A stretch of DNA of 64,000 nt. Source: CAZEHS01 sp964649745. Lineage in GTDB: Bacteria; Bacillota; Clostridia; Peptostreptococcales; Acidaminobacteraceae. Positions 24,043 through 32,647 of this stretch are shown here, piece by piece. The stretch covers positions 62,001 to 126,000 of the forward strand of contig CAZYQI010000001.1 in the NCBI GenBank assembly GCA_964649745.1, read 5' to 3'. Position numbers and translations under genes: made by a program. Every line of letters begins with the position of its first letter. The stretch's first letter is position 1. The notes beneath the pieces are model-generated. The model saw nothing but the letters and a program-made list of their open reading frames with translations. It ran no database searches and had not been told where the DNA came from.

Positions 24043-24738
24043 TCAGCGCCCTGGCCCGGAAGATACCCGACCAATCTCGGTAAGTGTTTTAAAGTAGTCA
24101 TACCAGCCAGTCATTTTTGACAGGTCTTCTGTCAGAAGATCCACCAGCTCCGGTCCCATCAGACGATCATCAATGGGCTTATCGGCAAGGAAATAGAACT
24201 CCTTGCGCTGGGTCCATTCCTGGAGATCCGGGGTTACGTCGGTTTCGATGGTTTTCTTGTACTTGCCCCCTGCCAGAACATAGGTTTCCTGACTGAGATA
24301 CTGCTGATGCAGGGTCATAAATGTCTTTTCCCTGCCGACTGCAGCCGCCCGTATCAGCTCGATAACAGGTCTTGGGGTTGCAAAGAAGCCCATGCCGTAT
24401 CGAAAATGATCCGGGAATATCTCAAAAAAGAAGCAGGGCTCTTCCTTCCACTCCGGCACTACCCGTTTAAAGGCCAGCCAAAGGTTGGTGCGGTAAGGGC
24501 TTTTGTCCGCCGTAAAGCGCACATCCCGGTTGATCCGCGCCACACAATGCTTGGGGTCGGTGTCCAGGTCTTGGTCGATGGCCTTCATGGCGGGGGCCAG
24601 AGCCTCTACCAGCTCATAGAACGGCCGTTTAAGATAGTCAAGATATTCCAGCTTGTGTGCCTCGAACCAGCCCTTAGAATTATTGAGGGCCAGTTGATCG
24701 AGAAAGGCAAAGGTTTCCGGTCTGAATCCGTTATACAT
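24043..24738 (-). CDS. DUF2461 family protein
   Basis: 231 residues from the ATG at 24738, where AGGAGG lies 6 bases upstream; the longer reading from 24762 has no site and would overlap the preceding gene further. Signatures: FLDQLALNNSKGWFEAHK, ARINRDVRFTADKSPYRTNLW (key residues RDVRF and KSPYK/R) and FFFEIFPDHFRYGMGFF. DUF2461 proteins have no established function. It overlaps the last codons of the methyltransferase gene, so it is coupled to it. Confidence 0.82.
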   Translation of the reverse strand: MYNGFRPETFAFLDQLALNNSKGWFEAHKLEYLDYLKRPFYELVEALAPAMKAIDQDLDTDPKHCVARINRDVRFTADKSPYRTNLWLAFKRVVPEWKEEPCFFFEIFPDHFRYGMGFFATPRPVIELIRAAAVGREKTFMTLHQQYLSQETYVLAGGKYKKTIETDVTPDLQEWTQRKEFYFLADKPIDDRLMGPELVDLLTEDLSKMTGWYDYFKTLTEIGRVSSGPGR

Positions 24739-25606
24739 GAGGAGCCTCCTTGGGTACTTCATACACGAGAATCCGCATATCTACAGTGACGGTCAGTTCT
24801 TCTACTTCATTCAGGGCTTCCTTGTCCGCCTTGGTGGTTTTCCAGTAATGAGGCGTCATTCTGACCAGGGATGTCAGTTCGGAGCCCGTGAGATGTATGG
24901 CATAGGTCACGTTGGTGCTCTCCATGAATGCAAGGCGCTCTGTCCCCTCATAAGGATCGTGCTCCGGGCTGAGGATGACCTCCGGATAGATGATTCGCCG
25001 CATCTGAATCAGATGTTCCGGTCCCGGCAACACCCGAATAAAGACCCCACCGGCCTTCAACAGTCTGGCCACCTCCGACGAATCAATGGGGCTGAACACG
25101 GAGATGATTCCATCAAAGGCCCCGTCTTTCAATGGAATCCGGTGACTGTTGGCCACAATCCAATTCCCGGATTTCATCCCTGAGCTGGCTGCCTTCACCG
25201 CATCCTTTGAAATATCCATCCCATAGATATCCAGATTCAGACCTTGGGAGTCCATATGGCTTTTCAGTCGGGAAAGATAGTACCCCTCCCCGCAGCCGAT
25301 ATCAAGAAGGGCATGCTCCTTACCCGGCAATGAGCGGATATGTGTGGCAATCCGTTCATTTATGGCGTCAGAGAGCGGGCTGTAGAATCCTTTTTTGAGG
25401 AATTCGCTCCTGGCATCCACCATTTCCTTCGAGTCCCCCGGAGACCTGCTGCCCTTTTGATTGCTGGTAAGCAGATTGATATACCCCTGCCTGGCAATGT
25501 CGTAGGAATGGCCGTTCTCACATCGGGAACTCTTAAGTGCTTCCACCGTTTCCAGAGGGCTTTTGCATATGGGACATATCAACAGACTTCCTGCGGCTTT
25601 CATCAC
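24731..25606 (-). CDS. RlmA-type 23S rRNA (guanine-N1) methyltransferase
   Basis: 291 residues. The N-terminal zinc finger CPICKSPL...RCENGHSYD is followed by GYINLL, and a SAM-binding core with LLDIGCGEGYY, YGMDISKDAVKAA and FDGIISVFSP. This is the RlmA(I)/RlmA(II) family, which methylates N1 of G745 or G748 in helix 35 of 23S rRNA; the Gram-positive RlmA(II) branch (TlrB) affects tylosin sensitivity. Which base is modified cannot be told. It starts at 25606 or at the adjacent second ATG and is coupled to the DUF2461 gene. Confidence 0.83.
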   Translation of the reverse strand: MMKAAGSLLICPICKSPLETVEALKSSRCENGHSYDIARQGYINLLTSNQKGSRSPGDSKEMVDARSEFLKKGFYSPLSDAINERIATHIRSLPGKEHALLDIGCGEGYYLSRLKSHMDSQGLNLDIYGMDISKDAVKAASSGMKSGNWIVANSHRIPLKDGAFDGIISVFSPIDSSEVARLLKAGGVFIRVLPGPEHLIQMRRIIYPEVILSPEHDPYEGTERLAFMESTNVTYAIHLTGSELTSLVRMTPHYWKTTKADKEALNEVEELTVTVDMRILVYEVPKEAPHV

Positions 25607-25670
25607 CCGTTCCTCCGAACCCTTCAGACAGCATTATAACTAATACCATCATACCATATTTAGAGTCAAC

Positions 25671-25700
25671 GAAACGGAAACCCCCGCGTTTTCGCGAGGG
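25671..25700 (-). terminator. Terminator after the 25715-26329 gene
   Basis: The GC-rich stem CCCCCGCG / CGCGAGGG with a TTTT loop and one mismatch (25681-25700) is followed on the minus strand by a T-rich stretch TTTCCGTTTCG. Confidence 0.7.
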
Positions 25701-25714
25701 CTTGGCCGATGATT

Positions 25715-26329
25715 CTATTGGTTTTCCTTAAACAACTGAACGTTGGGAGCGGCATCGGATGCTATTCCGGTTTTCGCCAGGGTGTCCAGCACTTCTCCGA
25801 ACAGATCGAATAACAGCTTGAGTCGTTCAATATCCTTGATCACATCCGGAACAAGGAAATAAAGCTCGTTTTCATCTTCTTGGAATTTCGGGCCCAGCAT
25901 GCCTTCATCGGCTCGGATTTCCATGGATATCCGTGGTTGTGCGGTTATAAGGTGGCGGATCCGTTCATTTATGAACAGCTGACGTACCCGATCCTCATCG
26001 TTGCCCTTGATCACGTAGGCGCCGTCGAATTGGGAATCCCCCACTTCAATATCCTGACCACCGAAGGCCTTTCCCAATTCGGCAAAGAATCCCTGTTTAT
26101 ATATCTTGAATCGGAAGCCGGAAGGATTCACAAAGGGGGACCGCATCCGGGTATAGGTAATGGAGGTTTGCCCGGCGTTTTGGGTATAGGTGTCCAGAGT
26201 AATGATCCAGCTCCCGTGCCTGCCTTCAACCCTGGAACCCTTCCAGAAACCGCCGTCCTCATAAGTGCCTCGGATTTCTTCACTCAGCGCCTGCCATACT
26301 TCATTTTTCGATGGTCCGAACATTCCCAT
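25715..26329 (-). CDS. Hypothetical protein
   Basis: 204 residues; I do not recognise the family. It is soluble, without signal peptide or membrane segment. Visible features: an N-terminal MGMFGPSKNEVWQALSEEI, a beta-rich middle with repeated aromatic strands (GSWIITLDTYTQ, SITYTRMRSPF), an EDRVRQLFINERIRHLI helix and a C-terminal helical stretch KDIERLKLLFDLFGEVLDTL. AGGAG lies 9 bases before the ATG and a terminator follows, so it is a single-gene unit. It resembles small DUF3137-like proteins in general layout, but I cannot support an assignment. Confidence 0.7.
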   Translation of the reverse strand: MGMFGPSKNEVWQALSEEIRGTYEDGGFWKGSRVEGRHGSWIITLDTYTQNAGQTSITYTRMRSPFVNPSGFRFKIYKQGFFAELGKAFGGQDIEVGDSQFDGAYVIKGNDEDRVRQLFINERIRHLITAQPRISMEIRADEGMLGPKFQEDENELYFLVPDVIKDIERLKLLFDLFGEVLDTLAKTGIASDAAPNVQLFKENQ

Positions 26330-26418
26330 GCATCATCACTCCTGATTGTTTGATACCATCATTATCTCCTGATTCTTCTGTTTCAGGCAAGGCGTTTTCA
26401 TGACACAAACCGGCGTTT

Positions 26419-27318
26419 TCACCGCTGTTCATCGATCAAGCTGTCAAAATCAGTGCCTTTACCCCACACCGAAACCACCGGTGACGCCACGACGAAAGCT
26501 TCCTGATCCACCTGAGCGATCATTTCACGGATCAGCATGGATTCCCGCTGGGAGCAGACGGTGATCAGCTTGGTGCGGGCCAGGTTGGAGTAGCCGCCGA
26601 TAACGTTGTATTTCGATATGCCCCGCTTGATGTCGTTCATAATGTAGTCTTCGATTTCCTCTTCCTTTACACTGAGAATCTCTACCTTCACCAAGGTTAC
26701 AGCAAACCCGTATAGGATCGACTCCACTGTTTTGGTGAACACCATCTGGGTGATGACGGCATAAAGTGCCGTACGTATGTCAAATACAAACACCGAAGAG
26801 GTGATCACCGTTATATCCAAAACAAACATGATCTGACTGATGGATACAAAGGGAAATAGCTTGCGATGCAGCATTTTTGCGATGGTGTCTGTTCCACCGC
26901 CGGAATAACCCCGTTTGAGATAGAGCCCCACACCCAAACCGGCCAGCAGCCCGTAATAGATGGATGAGAGGAACATATCACCCTTGGTGAGGTTGAAGGC
27001 CTCTCCGGGAAACAGGTTATTGAACACCATCAGCACGGTGGGGAATACCAGGGACATAACGATGATCTTCCGTGCCTCGGCCTTACCCAGTACCAGCCAG
27101 GTTGCCAACAGGATGATGAGGGACATGGCATAGATCAGCACAGTGAAATCGATGCCCGCCATTTTACCAAGTACAATTGCAAAACCGGTTGTACCGCCGG
27201 TTATGAGGTTGTTCGGTTTAAGGATGACCGTAATGCCGAAGGCCAGTATGATGTTGCCCAGCAGAATGTGGATGGCATCGATGATAAGGCGTTTTGCTTT
27301 GATTTTTGTTTTGCTCAT
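26419..27318 (-). CDS. YitT-family membrane protein (DUF161 + DUF2179)
   Basis: 299 residues. Five or six membrane helices form the first two thirds (NLITGGTTGFAIVLG, RGYSGGGTDTIAKML), then a soluble C-terminal DUF2179 domain begins near residue 220 (DIKRGISKYNVIGGYS, LITVCSQRESMLIREMIAQVDQEAFV). Such proteins are widespread in Bacillota with no proven transport substrate. A strong promoter is visible upstream; GGA-rich bases precede the ATG. Confidence 0.87.
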   Translation of the reverse strand: MSKTKIKAKRLIIDAIHILLGNIILAFGITVILKPNNLITGGTTGFAIVLGKMAGIDFTVLIYAMSLIILLATWLVLGKAEARKIIVMSLVFPTVLMVFNNLFPGEAFNLTKGDMFLSSIYYGLLAGLGVGLYLKRGYSGGGTDTIAKMLHRKLFPFVSISQIMFVLDITVITSSVFVFDIRTALYAVITQMVFTKTVESILYGFAVTLVKVEILSVKEEEIEDYIMNDIKRGISKYNVIGGYSNLARTKLITVCSQRESMLIREMIAQVDQEAFVVASPVVSVWGKGTDFDSLIDEQR

Positions 27319-27366
27319 TTTTCTTCCTTTTCTTTTGCTTATTTAGGATTATTTCCTTATGAACCA

Positions 27367-27395
27367 ATTGTAACATGTTGCCGAAACAACATCAA
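27367..27395 (-). promoter_or_regulatory. Sigma-A promoter of the YitT gene
   Basis: TTGATG (27390-27395) and TACAAT (27367-27372) are separated by 17 bases on the minus strand, about 50 bases before the start codon. Confidence 0.68.
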
Positions 27396-27481
27396 TTAAT
27401 ATTAGGTTAAATCGGCCTATCAACTTATGTTTGTAATATCAATTCGAGGAATACGGTTTCCTGTGACGCGTTTTCTTAAAA

Positions 27482-27568
27482 ATGGTTTTCAACTAGCAAG
27501 TTGCCCGCAAGAAAAACCATCTGTACTCCGCAACCTCGAACTCCCTTCTGGAGAAAATAACGAACAGG
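27482..27568. repeat. Dispersed intergenic repeat, copy 2, with attached hairpin
   Basis: 27511-27568 matches the minus-strand reading of 5839-5896 at 50 of 58 positions. The left part is a hairpin: ATGGTTTTC (27482-27490) pairs, with one bulge, with GAAAAACCAT (27511-27520) around a 20-nt loop. No coding content. Confidence 0.78.
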
Positions 27569-27569
27569 G

Positions 27570-27604
27570 GCAAAAAGCCTGAAACAGTATACTGTTTCAG
27601 GCTT
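27570..27604 (-). terminator. Terminator of the patatin gene
   Basis: A 30-base perfect palindrome (27575-27604, arms AAGCCTGAAACAGTA) is followed on the minus strand by TTTTGCC, four bases after the patatin stop. Confidence 0.85.
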
Positions 27605-27608
27605 CTGA

Positions 27609-28445
27609 CTAAATGCTGAGTTTCAACGATGCATCCCGGTATCCCTGATCGAACAGTTCTCCCAGAACCGCCGTATCTTTTTCGTACCGGTGGATCTTAA
27701 GGCTTCCGTCAGGCCGTATGACGGTGGCCTTGCCCTGCCGTTCCAGCTCCTCGACAAAATCCAGGGTTTCATTATAGTGGGTGTGCCGGTTCAACAGTGC
27801 CTCCACAAGAGCCGGATATTTTCGGAAGGCCATCTTATAGAAGTGCTCAGAGCCTTTCCCTGATGCTTCCTTTCTGTAACCGGCTGGCTGGGTCAGTACC
27901 ACCACCACATGGTCACACCCGTCCTCCAGAGCCTTTCGAACAGGAATGGGCTCCGCTATACCGCCATCCAGATAGGGCGTGCCGTCGATTTTAACAATTG
28001 GTGACAGGAGGGGCAGCGAACAGGAGGCCTTAAGGTGCTTCATTCCCTTTGTGACCTGGCTCTTTTCGAAGAAATCCACCTTTCCGGTAATGCAGTTGGT
28101 AGCCCCAATTCGAAATACCCCCGGCGACTTGTAAAACGTATCAAAATCAAAGATGTCCAAATGATTGGGAATATCCTCGAACAGGAAGTCCAGCCCGAAA
28201 TAGGACCCCTTAAAAAGAAGGCTTCTCAGACCCATATACCGCCAGTCGCTGAGATAATCCAGATTAACCCGGCGCCCCCGCCCCTTTTGACGGGCCACGT
28301 ATGTGCAGGAATTGCTTGCACCGGCGGAAACCCCTACAACATATTGATAATGTATGCCCTGATCCAAAAGGTACTCATGAACGCCGCTGGTGTAAACTCC
28401 CCGCATGCCCCCACCCTCCAGAACCAAACCTGTCTGCTGATTCAT
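27609..28445 (-). CDS. Patatin-like phospholipase
   Basis: 278 residues. All patatin landmarks are present: oxyanion loop LEGGGMRGVYTSG near residue 9, nucleophile elbow GVSAGAS near 38 (catalytic Ser in GxSxG), and the catalytic Asp in YLDGGIAEPIPV near 157. It has no signal peptide, so it acts inside the cell or is membrane-associated, hydrolysing acyl-lipid esters. A TATAAT box occurs about 40 bases upstream. It ends at a strong terminator, so it is monocistronic. Confidence 0.9.
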   Translation of the reverse strand: MNQQTGLVLEGGGMRGVYTSGVHEYLLDQGIHYQYVVGVSAGASNSCTYVARQKGRGRRVNLDYLSDWRYMGLRSLLFKGSYFGLDFLFEDIPNHLDIFDFDTFYKSPGVFRIGATNCITGKVDFFEKSQVTKGMKHLKASCSLPLLSPIVKIDGTPYLDGGIAEPIPVRKALEDGCDHVVVVLTQPAGYRKEASGKGSEHFYKMAFRKYPALVEALLNRHTHYNETLDFVEELERQGKATVIRPDGSLKIHRYEKDTAVLGELFDQGYRDASLKLSI

Positions 28446-28504
28446 TTGTATCCCATCCTTTTTTCAGTTCAGAAAAATTATAGCCTTTTCAATTATACAC
28501 ATTT

Positions 28505-29023
28505 TCACTTCACTTGTCCCAGTTCCGGATCGGACCACTGATAGACCCTGTCATACAAAAGAGACCGTAGGTTATTGAATGTTGTTTTATCCAGGGGATT
28601 CGGCCACGACATGACATACATCGGCACCGTTCCAAAGCCCTCCTGCATGGGAGGCTGATAATAGTCATAGGCATTCAGGTGAAATCCCAGACGACGATAG
28701 AATTCTATCCGCCTGCCAGCGTCTTCCGTATCCGGTTTCTCTACCTCAAGGATAAGGGGGATGTTGTCATTAAAAATCTCTTTAAAAATGGCTGAACCAT
28801 ATCCTTTTCCTCTACAGCTCGTATCCAGCGCCAGATGTTCCATGAATCGGCAGTCTCCCAGATCCCATATGCTCCAAAATCCCAGAATGCGTCCCTCTTC
28901 ACGGATATAGCGCAGGGTGTATATCGGATTCTCGAGAATTATCTCGTGTGCGTGGCGGCTTCGGTGCTCACTGTCTGGGAAGGATTCGCATAGTATACGC
29001 CAGAATTCCTCAAAATCTTTCAT
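28505..29023 (-). CDS. GNAT-family N-acetyltransferase
   Basis: 172 residues. The acetyl-CoA binding segment LALDTSCRGKGYGSAIF (motif A, R/QxxGxG/A form) and the following PLILEVEKPDTEDAGRRIEFYRRLGFHL (motif B: EFYRRLGF) identify the fold. The acceptor is unknown. It lies 59 bases upstream of the patatin gene on the same strand. AGGAGG precedes the ATG. Confidence 0.85.
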   Translation of the reverse strand: MKDFEEFWRILCESFPDSEHRSRHAHEIILENPIYTLRYIREEGRILGFWSIWDLGDCRFMEHLALDTSCRGKGYGSAIFKEIFNDNIPLILEVEKPDTEDAGRRIEFYRRLGFHLNAYDYYQPPMQEGFGTVPMYVMSWPNPLDKTTFNNLRSLLYDRVYQWSDPELGQVK

Positions 29024-29204
29024 GGTGACCTCCTCTTGATTCTAAGCCCATATCTTATTATCTCATTTCTTCTGCCCTCTTTTATAAGGATTTCTTTATT
29101 TTTGTTTATGGTTTTTTAATCCTCACTTGAAGGGTGCTTCATAATCGGAGATTATACTGGGTTCATCGGTGAGACACACCGGACAATCCAAGGAGGATAC
29201 GCGA

Positions 29205-29858
29205 ATGAATAAACTGACTGTACTCTACAATCTGACAAAACACATGAAAGAGAATGAAGCCTTTGCCGGAGCGGCCAAAATGGAAGCAAAGCTGGATGAA
29301 ACCGTTGTGGGAACCGCACGTGCAGATTTCAACTGCAAATCCGGTCACTGCGAAAAGAAAATGGAGCTGCGGTTCGGCGAGGAAATCCTTCGCTTCGAGC
29401 ATCAGGGTACCGAGAAATGCCTTCCTCCCATGTGCAGACCTCATGGTCATAACTGCTGTGGGCCCCAGGGAAAGCTTGAACGGATTATGTTTATGCTGAA
29501 GGTACTGGACAAAACCGAGCTGCAGGAGCTGGAGAACGGAACAAAACTTCTTACATTAAAACTGGCCTCCGATGATCTGCCAGCCTGCATTGGGGAACAT
29601 ATGATGAATAAATGCTGTGGAGCCGAAGGTGCAGAGGCCCTGTGCGGACACCACGAAAAACTCCATGACTGGATGGCTTCCTGCGGATGCATGGCGCTGG
29701 ATTTCACTACCCTTCGGCCGGAAAACCTTCATATAACCCTAACATTGAACTCCGACTGCTCTCCGGCTGAAATGAACACCCTTCTCATCGGTTCTGCTTT
29801 TGATAAGGATGGAAACGCCCATACCATCACCATCAATGCCGGCTGCAAGCACCAATAA
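29205..29858 (+). CDS. Cys/His-rich protein of unknown function
   Basis: 217 residues from the ATG at 29205, which has GGAGG 8 bases upstream; a longer frame from 29169 lacks a site. I do not recognise the family. It has 14 cysteines and many histidines in clusters: CKSGHC (about 44-49), KCLPPMCRPHGHNCC (about 71-85), CIGEHMMNKCCG, LCGHHEKLH and SCGC in the second half, and CKH at the very end. No signal peptide or membrane helix is seen, so it is probably cytosolic and metal- or cluster-binding. It is followed by a terminator and then by a two-component system whose kinase also has a Cys/His-rich tail, which suggests a shared metal-related role. Confidence 0.72.
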   Translation: MNKLTVLYNLTKHMKENEAFAGAAKMEAKLDETVVGTARADFNCKSGHCEKKMELRFGEEILRFEHQGTEKCLPPMCRPHGHNCCGPQGKLERIMFMLKVLDKTELQELENGTKLLTLKLASDDLPACIGEHMMNKCCGAEGAEALCGHHEKLHDWMASCGCMALDFTTLRPENLHITLTLNSDCSPAEMNTLLIGSAFDKDGNAHTITINAGCKHQ

Positions 29859-29867
29859 AACGTTTGG

Positions 29868-29896
29868 AAGGGCGGTTTTCTCAGCCGCCTTTCTTT
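29868..29896 (+). terminator. Terminator after the Cys/His-rich gene
   Basis: The stem AAGGGCGG (29868-29875) / CCGCCTTT (29885-29892), with one G-T pair, is followed by CTTTCC. It lies about ten bases after the stop codon. Confidence 0.7.
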
Positions 29897-29987
29897 CCTT
29901 ATTTTTTGAGTACATTCCGGTTATAATAGGGTAAAGCCTTTTCTTGAGCATTGGAGTGCTCTCTTTTTATAAGGCTGGGAGGAAACT

Positions 29988-31133
29988 ATGCAAACAACAC
30001 ACAAATGTCATCCCAAGGCTCATCCCAAACATGATGACTCCTGCTGCTCTGAACTGCTGCTGAAGCACCATTTCAAGCGGTATCACCGGTTTTTCATTTT
30101 TTCTCCCTTCTTCCTTTTAACTGTTCTTTTCATGGCCTATGTGCTTAGCCGTGGAGAAAACCATATGGATTCCTCATCTCTTTTGATGGGTTTTCTCGCC
30201 ATTATTGTTTTAAAGGAATTTGTAGCCTTCGGGATTTCGCGCCGGATATACAGTCAGATCCTTGTTCCGGTAGAAAATCTGAAAATGGCTGTTTTCGAGG
30301 TGACCCAGGGGAACTACACCGTACAGGTCACTCCACCCCCGGTACCTGAAATAGCCGAATTAATCGATGCCTTCAATGAAATGAGTGCCCGTCTTCGGGA
30401 ATCCGAGCTGGTGAAACAAAAGTATGAAACCAACCGTAAGGAACTGATTGCCAGTATTTCTCACGATTTGAAGACACCCATCACATCCATTAACGGCTTT
30501 ACGGACGGCATTCTCGACGGAGTCGCCAACACGGCGGAAAAACAGGAATCCTACATTCGGATCATCCAGCAGAACGCGCGGTATATGAACCGCCTTATAG
30601 ATGACCTCCTTCTTTACTCCAAGCTGGACCTGCATAAGCTTAGCTTTGACTATACGCCTCTCCCTTTCGGCGAATATGTAACAGAGCTTTTTTCTGAATT
30701 GAAGCTGGAAAACGAAGAAAACGGAGTAACCATGATGTTAACGAACCACCTGGAATCAGATGTGAACATTCCTTTGGACAGCAGACATTTCACCCGGGCC
30801 ATACGGAACATTGTAGCCAACGCCGTAACGCATGGTCAGGGCACTAAACCGCATATCGATTTTGATCTGACTACTGCGAAGGATGCCTTGGTCCTCTGTA
30901 TTCAGGACAACGGCCCCGGAATCTCCCCGGAGCAGCTGCCCCATATTTTTGACCGGTTTTATCGGGCTGACTGCTCACGGAACCCCGCCAATGGCAGCAG
31001 CGGTCTGGGGCTGTCTATTGCCCGGGAAATCGTGCAAGCCCATCAGGGCCTCATAACCGCCGAAAGCACCCCCGGTCAAGGTACAAAAATTTGCATCCGC
31101 CTGCCAATCAACAGGGAGGTTTCCCATGAGTAA
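29988..31133 (+). CDS. Sensor histidine kinase with Cys/His-rich cytosolic N-terminus
   Basis: 381 residues. The first 20 residues (HKCHPKAHPKHDDSCC, residues 5-20) are a putative metal-binding tail placed on the cytosolic side by the positive-inside rule. Two membrane helices (about 35-53 and 66-83) leave only some 12 residues outside. HAMP-like linker (about 84-135), HisKA with SISHDLKTPITSING (phospho-His near 155), and HATPase with NIVANAVTHG, DNGPGIS and SSGLGLSIA follow. GGGAGG precedes the ATG. It overlaps the response regulator gene by eight bases. The tail suggests metal sensing from inside the cell; this is inference. Confidence 0.88.
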   Translation: MQTTHKCHPKAHPKHDDSCCSELLLKHHFKRYHRFFIFSPFFLLTVLFMAYVLSRGENHMDSSSLLMGFLAIIVLKEFVAFGISRRIYSQILVPVENLKMAVFEVTQGNYTVQVTPPPVPEIAELIDAFNEMSARLRESELVKQKYETNRKELIASISHDLKTPITSINGFTDGILDGVANTAEKQESYIRIIQQNARYMNRLIDDLLLYSKLDLHKLSFDYTPLPFGEYVTELFSELKLENEENGVTMMLTNHLESDVNIPLDSRHFTRAIRNIVANAVTHGQGTKPHIDFDLTTAKDALVLCIQDNGPGISPEQLPHIFDRFYRADCSRNPANGSSGLGLSIAREIVQAHQGLITAESTPGQGTKICIRLPINREVSHE

Positions 31134-31818
31134 ACAGCATATCCTCATTGTTGAAGACGACCCCAGCATCGCCCGTCTTGAAACAGACTATCTTGAAATT
31201 GACGGCTTTCATGTCACCCACTGTGCCGACGGAAAACTGGGATTGGAAACCGCCCTACAAAATCCCTTCGATCTGATCATCCTGGATCTTATGCTTCCGG
31301 AAATGGACGGATTTGAAATCTGCAGAAGGCTTCGAGAACAGCTGGAAACCCCTATGCTTGTGGTTTCTGCCCGCAGTGAGGATATCGACAAGATTCGGGC
31401 ACTGGGTCTGGGAGCCGACGATTATATCACCAAACCCTTCAGCCCTGCTGAATTGGTTGCCCGGGTCAAATCCCACCTGAAACGGTATCACCGCCTGGTT
31501 GGAAAGTCTGCCGAGTTGGATGAGATTACAGCCGGTTCCATGATCATCCACCTTCGCTCTCATCGGGTCCATGTGGCCGGAATGGAAGTTCCTTTAACCG
31601 CCAAGGAATATGAGCTGTTGGTTTTCCTTGCCTCCAACCCTGATATTGTTTTCAGCCGGGAACAGCTTTTTGAGAAGATCTGGGGCATGGATAATTATGG
31701 TGATATCGGCACCATTGCTGTACATATTCAGAAGATAAGAAAAAAGATCGAGGCAGATCCTTCTGCTCCAACGTTCATTGAAACCATATGGGGAGCCGGT
31801 TACCGTTTCAACCGGTAA
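31126..31818 (+). CDS. OmpR-family response regulator
   Basis: 230 residues. Receiver domain with acidic pocket VEDD, phospho-acceptor Asp54 in LIILDLMLPEMDG and the conserved Lys in TKPFSP; then a winged-helix DNA-binding domain (about 130-230; LTAKEYELLVFLASNP, VHIQKIRKKIE, IWGAGYRF). It is translated from an ATG overlapping the kinase gene, with GGGAGG upstream inside that gene. It is the partner of the kinase; likely targets include the adjacent Cys/His-rich gene, though no operator was identified. Confidence 0.93.
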   Translation: MSKQHILIVEDDPSIARLETDYLEIDGFHVTHCADGKLGLETALQNPFDLIILDLMLPEMDGFEICRRLREQLETPMLVVSARSEDIDKIRALGLGADDYITKPFSPAELVARVKSHLKRYHRLVGKSAELDEITAGSMIIHLRSHRVHVAGMEVPLTAKEYELLVFLASNPDIVFSREQLFEKIWGMDNYGDIGTIAVHIQKIRKKIEADPSAPTFIETIWGAGYRFNR

Positions 31819-31822
31819 ACTG

Positions 31823-31851
31823 TTGACAATTACTTTAAAACACGATATCTT
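31823..31851 (+). promoter_or_regulatory. Sigma-A promoter of the TetR gene
   Basis: The consensus TTGACA (31823-31828) and TATCTT (31846-31851) are separated by exactly 17 bases, about 50 bases before the TetR start. An AT-rich stretch with ATATGTATTCAGTTATAT follows and could hold an operator. Confidence 0.8.
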
Positions 31852-31901
31852 ATAAATGAATATGTATTCAGTTATATAATATCTTAATCTTCGAGGACCC
31901 T

Positions 31902-32489
31902 ATGGCGAGGATCACCGATCCGGAAAAACTTAATCGAATTAAAAATTCCACCATGGAGCTATTGGTACGCAACGGATATTCCGGTATCACCATAGCGGCC
32001 ATTGCCTTTGAGGCCCGGGTATCAGTCGGCTATCTGTATCGGCATTTTCGGGGCAAGAATGAACTGATCAATTATCTGGTTCTTGAGAATTTTGATTACC
32101 TTCAACAGACAGTAAATCTGCTCTTGGATCAGAGCGATGATGTTGCCACTGTTGTCCGGTTCTATATGGGCGCCCTTTTTGAAATTGCCAACGAAGCCCC
32201 CACCAAGGCACGGTTTATCGGAATCCTTTTCCGGGATCCTCACTTCCGAATGGAGGCTCAGGGGAAAAACATCCTGAACATCCCCCTTATTGCGGAGCGA
32301 ATCCTCCTGAAGGGGCAGCAGACCCACGAGATTGACCCCAAGGTGTCGATCTCGGAAATAATGCTTTTTCTGCTTAACATCCCCATTGATTTCATGACCC
32401 AGCGGCTGGGTGCCGACGGCTCCAGCGCCCCCTTTACAGAAGAAGAAATCACCCGTATCGCCGGCATGTGCATGCGTGCACTGGCCTGA
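31902..32489 (+). CDS. TetR-family transcriptional regulator
   Basis: 195 residues. The N-terminal helix-turn-helix is clear (LLVRNGYSGITIAAIAFEARVSVGYLYRHFRGKNELI; key residues GYxxxTIxxIA and GxLYRHFxxK at about 17-50). The C-terminal ligand domain (about 70-195) has no recognised specificity. It has its own promoter and terminator, so it is monocistronic. The exported hydrolase and molybdoenzyme genes downstream are possible targets on position alone. Confidence 0.9.
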   Translation: MARITDPEKLNRIKNSTMELLVRNGYSGITIAAIAFEARVSVGYLYRHFRGKNELINYLVLENFDYLQQTVNLLLDQSDDVATVVRFYMGALFEIANEAPTKARFIGILFRDPHFRMEAQGKNILNIPLIAERILLKGQQTHEIDPKVSISEIMLFLLNIPIDFMTQRLGADGSSAPFTEEEITRIAGMCMRALA

Positions 32490-32500
32490 TTCTACCGTTA

Positions 32501-32570
32501 AAAACCGATTATTCCGATTCAGAGGCTCTTGGGAAGGGGCTTTTGATTTGGAAAAATCGGTTTTTTTTAT
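32501..32570 (+). terminator. Terminator of the TetR gene
   Basis: AAAACCGAT (32501-32509) pairs with ATCGGTTTT (32556-32564) and is followed by further T residues. The 46-base interior is itself partly complementary. Confidence 0.75.
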
Positions 32571-32647
32571 TACAGTTCTCATGCAATGCTGGCATTTTGC
32601 CGATTCGGCCTATATCATATAGACAGAAGGTCTGAAGTAAGATCTGT

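Noticed and set aside
31852..31901. TetR operator in the AT-rich stretch before 31902
   Set aside because: Only weak symmetry is visible (ATATGTATTCAGTTATAT); not enough to call a site.
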